This document shows positions 57,152-64,000 of a stretch of DNA of 64,000 bases, one piece after another. Under the pieces are notes generated by a model. It saw only the letters and a program-made list of their open reading frames with translations, was not told where the DNA came from and did no database searches. Origin of the DNA: Jaapia argillacea MUCL 33604 (Eukaryota; Basidiomycota; Agaricomycetes; Jaapiales; Jaapiaceae); the NCBI GenBank assembly GCA_000697665.1, contig KL197733.1:188943-252942 (forward strand). The letters are read 5' to 3'. Within the stretch, counting starts at the first letter, position 1; each line of letters begins with the position of its first letter. The position numbers and the translations under genes were made by a program.

Positions 57152-59058
57152 CTATCTCATCCGCATCGGCATGGTAGTGATTGTGAAGCTGCCGATGGTG
57201 GTGCTCTTCGGTTGCTTCTTCTGGAGAGTAGCAAGATCGGGACAGAGGTAGGTATCACAGACGGCCTGGAGCCCGTCGGCAACGTGTGGCCTGGAGCATC
57301 TAAGACCAGATTTATCGTTCAGTGCTAACTCGCAACTGAGGACAGCAGAGATAGGTTACCCGCTAATAAGAGCCTCAGCAGCACCATCCACATCCCAGAA
57401 GGGGTCCGTGACCAAGGGATCACCAGCGTCCCGTTTGACTCTCACAGCATCCCAGACTTTCTGTGCTGCATCCTTATCAGGCCAATCAAGGAGAATACCC
57501 ACCCACTCTCTGATCGTCCTCTCCAAGTCTGGTCTCCTCTCGCCCTTGATCTTCTGGTAGTCGCTGTCGTCTGAATCCACCCCCCTCATGTCCTCATCGT
57601 CGTCATGACCATAACCCCATCCTTCGTTATCCTCACCGCGCTTGGAAACCTCGACAAACCTCTCCAAAATTCGTTCGCGTTCGCTTTCCTCTTCATAGGA
57701 TAACCCGGCCGGCTGCCTCGCGGAGAATTTCTCGTCATCGATTTCCCAAGAGAGCCAGTCATGAGCGCTGTCAAGATAGGGGAAGACGTCGCTCGCTTCA
57801 TCCCAGACAGCCCTCTCAGCTTGCAGTAGGCAATCCTGGATGATGGATAGAGCCTTCTGTCTGAAGTCCGGAGAGTCTTGGCGCGAAAAATAGGAGACAA
57901 TTTGGCGTTTTGCTGCGAGGATATCAGGCGTATTCCGGTGTTGCATGGAAGATGTTCCGAGCAGACGTGTCACATCCTCCATTGATCTCGCTTCGATGAA
58001 TATGGCTACGGCTGATGCGTAGGTTATCGTTGGATCATGATGTTGGTCGGCGGGAAAGATATGTCGACGTGTGGATTCCAGGAGAGCGGGTTTCAAGGCA
58101 GGTGATTGTCCGACCAGTGTTTTGTATGTGACAACATCTGGAGCGGCTTCAAAGGATGCGATGCGTGACTTTGTTAGAGCGTGGGAGAGGGAGGGGACTG
58201 CAGCTTTCATATCGTCAGTCCAATGGGAATCGTGGAAACTATAACCATCGGTGTTTGTTTCCTCTGAACATGCAATCAGTGAAAGCGGAAAATCGAAGGG
58301 AAAGGAAAGAACACACACCATCATCAACTCTTATCATACCCTCGACATCGCTGGTCAACTTAAGCCTCTTGATATCGGACATAATAGCGTTAGTGACATT
58401 GGCAGGGCATCCATGGGCCAGAGCGGAAAGCGCCATCTCTCTCCATAACCAATGGAGGGCATGATCAATGTTGGCATATTCTTCTGCGTAGACAACGACT
58501 TCATCAGACCTTTTGATGGTCACTGTGAAGTCCATATCGCTGAATGTGCTTCTGCAGATCCATGTGTCAACAGGTCTCCAAGCGAAAGTTGACCACTCAC
58601 CGACTGTCCGTATTCCCTACCCGGTCGATAATGCTGGTGCAAAGGACGAGGCATTTATGGATCAGAGGAATCTCGATCCCTCTTTCCACTCCAACTCTCC
58701 ACAATGTAGGTAACCACCCGACCACCTCTTCTGCAATCTCAGTCATCATTTCCGCTTGCTCCTCATACCCCTCTTTCCATTCTCTCTTGACATGCTTCAA
58801 CAACCCCTTCAGACCTCCCTCGAGGCTCTCCTCGTGCCCGTCATAATCGATGGCATCCATTAACTCCTGGACTTCTTCGCCCTCCTTTTTGATATCTTGG
58901 ACAGCGCGAAGTATCAACCTACATTGGTCGGAAGGCAAGGAGTCCAGTACTGGATAGAGGTATTTAGCCAGTAGTCTCGCGAATTCATCCTCAGGCAAGG
59001 ATTCGGAGACGGCTCGTAAAGCAGCACCAGGAGTCGAAAGATCCAAGAGAGAGCTCAT
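57152..59058 (-). CDS. unknown tandem family, copy 2
   Basis: About 585 residues in four exons. Exon 1 is helical (MSSLLDLSTPGAALRAVSES, FARLLAKYLYPVLDSLPSDQ). Exon 2: FTVTIKRSDEVVVYAEEYAN, ALHWLWREMALSALAHG. Exon 3: YSFHDSHWTDDMKAAVPSLS, PALLESTRRHIFPAD, an acidic loop (GYGHDDDEDMRGVDSDDSDY), RTIREWVGILLDWPDKDAAQ and DPFWDVDGAAEALISG. Exon 4: HVADGLQAVCDTYLCPDLAT. The protein is mostly helical with no signal, membrane segment or known catalytic motif; the helix-rich middle could be a repeat scaffold. Exon borders agree with copy 3 (61261). No family name is known to me. Confidence 0.75.
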
Positions 59059-59329
59059 GGGCGAAATGGGGAATGCAGGCAATGGACAGCAAGTCAAAGG
59101 GTCTTGGTCGACGAAGACGAGGGGATAAATACGAGTGCTCGCAGGTAATTGCAGACAAACACGAGTTCTCGGAGGTAAGAACGGGCTGGGGCGCGTCGAG
59201 ACGCGTCGTTTACCACCTCAAATTACTAGGTTGTACATAAGAAGACTCCAAAATGACATGATGCATGATGTGCGATGTATGCAAGATGTAAATGCATAAT
59301 GGACGTGCGCCTCGTGAGATCTGAACCTG
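59059..59329. other. intergenic between tandem copies 2 and 3
   Basis: A 271-bp spacer with a TGCATGATGTGCGATGTATG stretch of ATG-rich repeats near 59261-59297. A tRNA-like GGTTCAGATC string nearby was tested by eye and rejected. It presumably holds the copy 2 promoter. Confidence 0.4.
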
Positions 59330-61261
59330 CTAGTGCGCGCCTGACCATCGAGAAGATTGCCCGCTGATTCGGACAATCTTTCCAGTTAACCAGACTATGC
59401 TTCTTGACCTCTCACTCTCAAGAGTCGTGAGGTCGGTGCATAGGTATGCTTCACGCATGACTGTGAGCCCATCAGCGACATGTTGTCGGGGGCACCTTGA
59501 AGAATAGTCGGATTGGGATCAGTATCGAATCCACAAACGCGCGTACGGGGGTATGGGGGAGAACATACCCTGCAATCAGTGCATCCGCAAGACTATCGAT
59601 ATCCCAGAACGGATCATTCACCGGCCCGCCCACCGCAGTCTTCCTAATCCTCACCACATCCCAAATCGCCTGGGCCTCCAACTCATCAGGCCATCCAAGG
59701 AGAGCATCCATCCAATCCCGTAGAATCTGCGCGAATTCCGGTCTCCGAAGGGTGATAATTTGGCGGTAATCACTGTCGTCGGACTCCACTCCATGGATAT
59801 CGTCGACGTCGACGGACGAATAACCCCAATTCTCTTGGCGTGAACCAAATCTCGCGATGGTCACGTACTTCTTGAATATATCGTGAAGCCTTATTTGGAC
59901 CCCAAGAGCCATTCCATCGAGGGGCTGGGCAGTCACCGTTCCCGAATCCAAGTACTCTTGGAGAAAATCGTCGGCGTCGTAGAGATATGAGAAAACGCCC
60001 TCCGCAGCATCCCAAGTGTACTTCACCAATAGTTTCAGAGTGTCCTGGAGGACCGAAGCACCCTTCTGACGTAGCTCCGTCGACGTATGCCTCCCAGCAT
60101 ATTTCACTATGGCGAGTCTGGCCGAGAGGATGTCCTGATTTTGATCAAGGTCACCCGGACTGACATCGAGAAGATTCCTCATGTCATCTGTCGCCCCCGC
60201 TTGGATGAATATTTGCGCAGCAATTGTATAATCCAATCGAGGATCTTCGCTGAGAGGAAACACTCGCCGACGTGTGGATTCCAGTAACGCCGGTCGGAGA
60301 GAAGGAGATTGCCGTACAAGTTTATCAAAAACATCAAGAGATGGTGTGTTTTCGAAATCGGACATGCGAAGGATCTTCAACCTTTCGATAAGAATCGGCT
60401 CGGCAGCCTTCATTGCATCAGTCCAATGGGAGTTGTGAAGGGAAAAGAGGAAATCGTCTTCGTCCACCATGGGCTCTGTCAAGAAATTAGGCGTAGCTGA
60501 AGCAAGGGTTGGCCTTCACAGACCATCACGGGAGGGCAACAAGGCCCTGATGTCATCAGTCAGGTCCCACTTTTCAATATCCAACAGAATTGCATGGGTT
60601 TCTTCGGTGGGAAGATCATGGACGATAGCAGATATCGCTATCTCTCTCCATAGCCAGTTCATGATGTGTTCGACAGGAGTGGAACTCTCTCGAAAGATCT
60701 TGGTACCATCAGAGCTTTGGATGATTACACTGATTTCCAGTTCCCCAAAATCAGCCCTGTGATATGTCAAGGACTTAAGAACGGCATTCATTCAACTGGT
60801 GTGGGTTATCCAACTTACCGGGGAGTTGCCCTCGACAGGCGACGGAAGACATCAGTGCAAAGAGAGATGCATTTGTGAATCAAGGGGATCTTCATCCCTC
60901 TCTCCACCCCAACGCGCCACAGGGTCGGGAACCACTTCGCCGCCTCATTCACAAAACTACCAACCATCTCCGATTGATCCTCGTAATCAGTCAAGCCCCT
61001 CTTGACCTTTCTGGTAATGGCCTTCAACTTCGCCTCGAACGCACGTTCATGACCAGGATAATCAACCGAGGCAAGGAGATCTCGAAGATCATCACTTTCC
61101 TCCCTCAGATCTGCCAAGGCGAGAGGGATCCTAGCTCCGAAATCTGAAGGCGGAGAATTGAGAGCCGGATAGAGGTGCTTAGCTAGTAGCTGAAGAAAAT
61201 CTTCTGCTGGTAATGTTTGAGAAATCGAACATAATGATTCACCTAGACGGGGGGTGGCCAT
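59330..61261 (-). CDS. unknown tandem family, copy 3 (upstream-most)
   Basis: About 600 residues in four exons with the same borders as copy 2. Exon 1: MATPRLGESLCSISQTLPAE, FLQLLAKHLYPALNSPPSD, WFPTLWRVGVERGMKIPLIH. Exon 2: ELEISVIIQSSDGTKIFRES, IMNWLWREIAISAIVHD. Exon 3: SLHNSHWTDAMKAAEPILIE, PALLESTRRRVFPLSED, GYSSVDVDDIHGVESDDSDY, FAQILRDWMDALLGWPDELE and DPFWDIDSLADALIAG. Exon 4: HVADGLTVMREAYLCTDLTT. The invariant DSDY after an acidic loop, SHWTDxMKAA and PALLESTRR are the best family signatures. The N-terminal ATG aligns with copy 2. Function unknown; a Basidiomycota-restricted family is likely. Confidence 0.75.
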
Positions 61262-63589
61262 GGCTTTCGTGAAGAAACCTGACGGCGAACCGTCCACGCG
61301 TTCGTTGTCCATCACAAATAAAGCGCACGCGTCTGTGGCTGATACTGTCCTTCTCCATTTCCAGTCCCATCCCGCCAACTCCAGTTGTCTCGTGACCGCC
61401 GACATACCACCACGCACCAGCAAGCCTCAAACAGCCCAGCAGATAGCCCCGGACTCGGACCACGCTGCCGCCTCCAACTGCCCAGATACTCCTCCGGATG
61501 ACCACGACCACCCAGCAAGCCTACACTCGGAAGCGCTACTTGTGGTGACCCTTGTCAAACCGTCTCCTTCTGCCATCATCCCCACCGAAATCGAACCTAG
61601 GCTGCGATTAAGATTCAAGGGTAAAGGTGACTTTGTGAGCACCATGTCTTGGGATCGCGTTCATCCGATCTGAACATAATGTCTAGCTCTGCTTCCTCCT
61701 TACTCCTCTAAGGAAAAACTCTTGCAGCGGTGACCAAAATTCCCGTGCTGCTATTACTTTCGTTGAGAAGTACCCTGACTGCCGGGTCATGGTCCTCGTT
61801 GACATGCACTCTATACCGGGTTCCGGGAACATTGCGTATGGTGGGGGAGATGATAGTCCGCTCCATACAACTTTGTCAGCCATAAGTCCTTCTCACCCAA
61901 TGGTGCTTTGCTCGTTAATCTGAGTTTTCGCCGTCTGCACTTCAGGTCTTGCAAGCATTTCTGGGTTCTACCCTTTACCGCCATCTCCCGCCTTCAAAAA
62001 GGATGAAGGGCTTGTTCTTATTGGTTTGCAGGGCTACTCTGAATATCCCTTGGTCCAGGGAAGGATTGACTCGCCTCGTAGAGCCGTGAGTGATTTTAGT
62101 GGCAACACATAAGTCGTTCTGACATGCCCAGGAAATGCTTTGACCGTGTCGTGGGTTTTACCGGCGACTCCGTAGTATCACTTACTATCTACTGGGGCCT
62201 CCTGGGGACCATGGAAACCATTGCAACGACCAACTGCACCCCAATCGAGGCTGTTGAATTTGGATTAGACCACGTCCGGTTTTATGCAAGTCTAATCGTC
62301 GTGTGTAATCCTGTTTTACCCCTCGCACCATTCCAACGCCTGACCACAGGCGACAAGGCAGGAAAATTCTTCAGCACAGTCCAGTCGCATTCGGGACAAC
62401 ATGGGCATCAAGTTTGTCTGTGTGAAGACCCTTGGTAGGTGGTTTCACCACAGGTTGGCACAACCCACGAGGCTTGGCTTGGCCGCCACTCTGCGCCGAC
62501 CTGGAAGGGTTGCGCTTCTGGCAAGTGTTCCGTTATCCTCCTATTGCATGGGACTGGAAGGACATGGCTAATAAAGCAAGGGGATCGGCTTTATACACGT
62601 CCTCCTGGGATGCGCAGACGGAATTGTGGGAGAGACATGGCGGTTCACAAGAGGCATACAGTAGCTGCCTATCTCATTCAAATGTAGTCGCGATGATTAT
62701 TCCAGCGTGAAGAGAAGGGAAAGTGACCTCCAATATTATCTTTTGTCACTACTCGTCAACGGACCTTCCACCTGCCGATCCCACCTGTGATGGTCCTCTC
62801 CATTCTATGGGATTCATCTGTTTATCATCGATCTGGAGTTCCTCATATGGGGACATTGAGGTAGAGTCATAACAGCCCGGTTTGCTCTCATCCCCGCAAT
62901 GCTCTCAGCCTATCTTCTCTGATGTGACTTCTCTTCCAATTTGTGGATCGTTTCTCTCTGAATCGGCTCCTTGTTTCCGTAGCACTTCCACATCATTGAC
63001 GTCGTTGGGATACCGAGGAACATCCAACTTAAACAGTTTATCATGGTATGATGGTCTTTCTCTGGTTCGTTCACTGCTCATGTGCACGCATCTAGCATCC
63101 TCACCTAGATGTCAGTTAACTCCAGCTTCGAAGCCAAGTGTATGATGTTAGTCGCCCCCCGAATCTGTCAAGGACTCACTGGTAGCCTGAGTTTGTATGT
63201 GTCGCGAAACATACCTTCCCACTCAACGCTCCTGACCGATTTGCTGCTTCACAATGAAAGTCATTTTCCGTCAATATTAATAATCCCTTGGCCCATTTTG
63301 TGTCTTGGATTCCCAGTTTCGGGTAAAATGCGGGTACTCCTGACGGCAAAGAGTGCGGGATTTAGGGAGCTGGGGAGACGAGAGTTTCGTGCATATGAGT
63401 CGATGGAAGGGGAGGCTTCGAAGGAAGAGTCTAGACGTGTGACTGTGAGGGAGCAGATGAGGAAGTGATGTAGGAAGATGTCGATACGTCTCTACTTTGG
63501 ACAGTCACTCGCTTGGTTCGTTGAAATAACATGTGGTATGCTACGCCGTCCCACATCATACATTGTCAAGAAATTGATACATCTTATAT
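61262..63589. other. unresolved 2.3-kb region with coding-like fragments
   Basis: Coding-like stretches on the + strand occur at 61732-61886 (RAAITFVEKYPDCRVMVLVD, MHSIPGSGNIAYGGG), 61946-62085 (ISGFYPLPPSPAFKKDEGLV, GYSEYPLVQGRIDSP), 62432-62709 (NPRGLAWPPLCADLEGLRFW, YPPIAWDWKDMANKARG) and 63330-63465 (GFRELGRREFRAYES). The order suggests one multi-exon gene, or parts of two, but the frames between them could not be joined and no start was found. I do not recognise the product. A partly decayed or badly resolved gene is the best reading. Confidence 0.35.
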
Positions 63590-64000
63590 CTAGCAGTTGT
63601 TTCCATCGCCATAGTAATCACCCTTTAGCTTGGCGCAGTACAGCTCAGCCGCCCTGCAAAAGACGTTGTTCCTAACGCAGACGCGACTACCATGACTCGA
63701 ATCATAAGGGCTGCACCTCGTGAACTCTGGCTTGCAATAAGCAAAGTCATAAGGTGTGGAGGAGGCGTCGTAGTTTGCGATTGGAACATTGCGGCACGTA
63801 GCGAAAGTAGGACCATCGAAATTGACGTCAAACTTGACGTCGACTTGCTTAGCGTAGCCACAGGAAGAGGCCTACGACAAGGGAAAGGGTGAGTACTGTT
63901 CCAGAGGTGAAAGTGAAGGCAGATCCACCTCGGTTGCATTGCCAGCAGCATCATTATCAGCGCGGATCTTAACTGCAGAGTTGTCACTAGAGGATCAGGG
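63590..64000 (-). CDS. Cys-rich C-terminal part of a secreted-type protein (runs off edge)
   Basis: Only the last two exons are in the window. An exon with NSAVKIRADNDAAGNATE is joined through GAG|GTGGAT...TCGTAG to ASSCGYAKQVDVKFDVNFDG, then TFATCRNVPIANYDAS, FAYCKPEFTRCSPYDSSHGS, VCVRNNVFCRAAELYCAKLK, ending YYGDGNNC. Eight cysteines in about 100 residues and an N-glycosylation site (NATE) fit a secreted protein stabilised by disulfides. The N-terminus and any signal peptide lie beyond 64000. The family is not recognised. Confidence 0.6.

Noticed and set aside
59270-59400. tRNA-like string (GGTTCAGATC on the minus strand) between tandem copies
   Set aside because: The would-be T arm does not pair (GCAGG against CTCAC) and no acceptor stem closes around it; most of it is the coding end of copy 3.
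61254-61673. 139-codon + strand frame opposite the start of tandem copy 3
   Set aside because: Partly antisense to a well-supported coding exon, no homology recognised; its end (EPRLRLRFKGKGD) could be real but is not supported alone.
1-64000. Transposons, LTR or virus-like elements, CRISPR, biosynthetic gene cluster
   Set aside because: No reverse transcriptase, integrase, transposase, capsid or terminal repeats were seen; the lone P450, SDR and GNAT genes are not grouped with a core synthase.

Overview
This window is nuclear DNA of a filamentous basidiomycete, most likely Agaricomycotina. The genes are dense and broken by many introns of about 45-70 nt (GTRNGT...YAG). Several families are ones I know from mushroom-forming fungi: a DUF6534-type seven-helix membrane protein, a large N-glycosylated membrane protein, and Cys-rich proteins in tandem. 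Housekeeping genes anchor it as host DNA: ribosomal protein uS5 (RPS2), ornithine decarboxylase antizyme, bleomycin hydrolase and a Gyp5-like RabGAP. Gene models were joined by hand from splice signals and reading frame, so single exon borders may be off by a few bases. I recognised no reverse transcriptase, transposase, capsid gene, CRISPR array or convincing tRNA.

Layout. 0-9.3 kb: RabGAP (-), Ser-rich protein (+), two-domain chromate transporter (+), cytochrome P450 (-). 9.8-22 kb: a GNAT acetyltransferase fused to two zinc fingers (-), a disordered protein (-), bleomycin hydrolase (-), a single-pass membrane protein (-), a large membrane protein (-), and a membrane protein with a Cys-rich cytoplasmic tail (+). 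22-31 kb: a second GNAT (+), two tandem Cys-rich zinc proteins (+), a DUF6534 protein (-), a mitochondrial J-protein (-). 31-40.6 kb: a divergent pair of large unidentified proteins separated by a 1.3-kb repeat-filled promoter and bracketed by two degenerate, apparently related direct segments. 40.7-44.6 kb: three paralogous C2H2 zinc-finger genes. 45.2-47.5 kb: two adjacent SDR oxidoreductases. 48.1-55.7 kb: an Smr-domain protein ending in a CaaX box (-), antizyme (-), RPS2 (+), a paraoxonase-like esterase (+). 55.8-61.3 kb: three tandem copies of an unknown family, the last one decayed. 61.3-64 kb: poorly resolved sequence and the 3' part of a secreted-type Cys-rich protein running off the edge.

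The most notable points are: the antizyme gene, where splicing creates a UUU-UGA +1 frameshift site while retention of the same 50-nt intron would bypass the need to shift; the divergent 31-40 kb module with its palindrome-bearing repeat array; a 6-nt microexon in the TBC domain; a C6H2-GNAT-MYND fusion; and repeated tandem duplication with decay of one copy (Cys-rich pair, zinc-finger trio, unknown trio).
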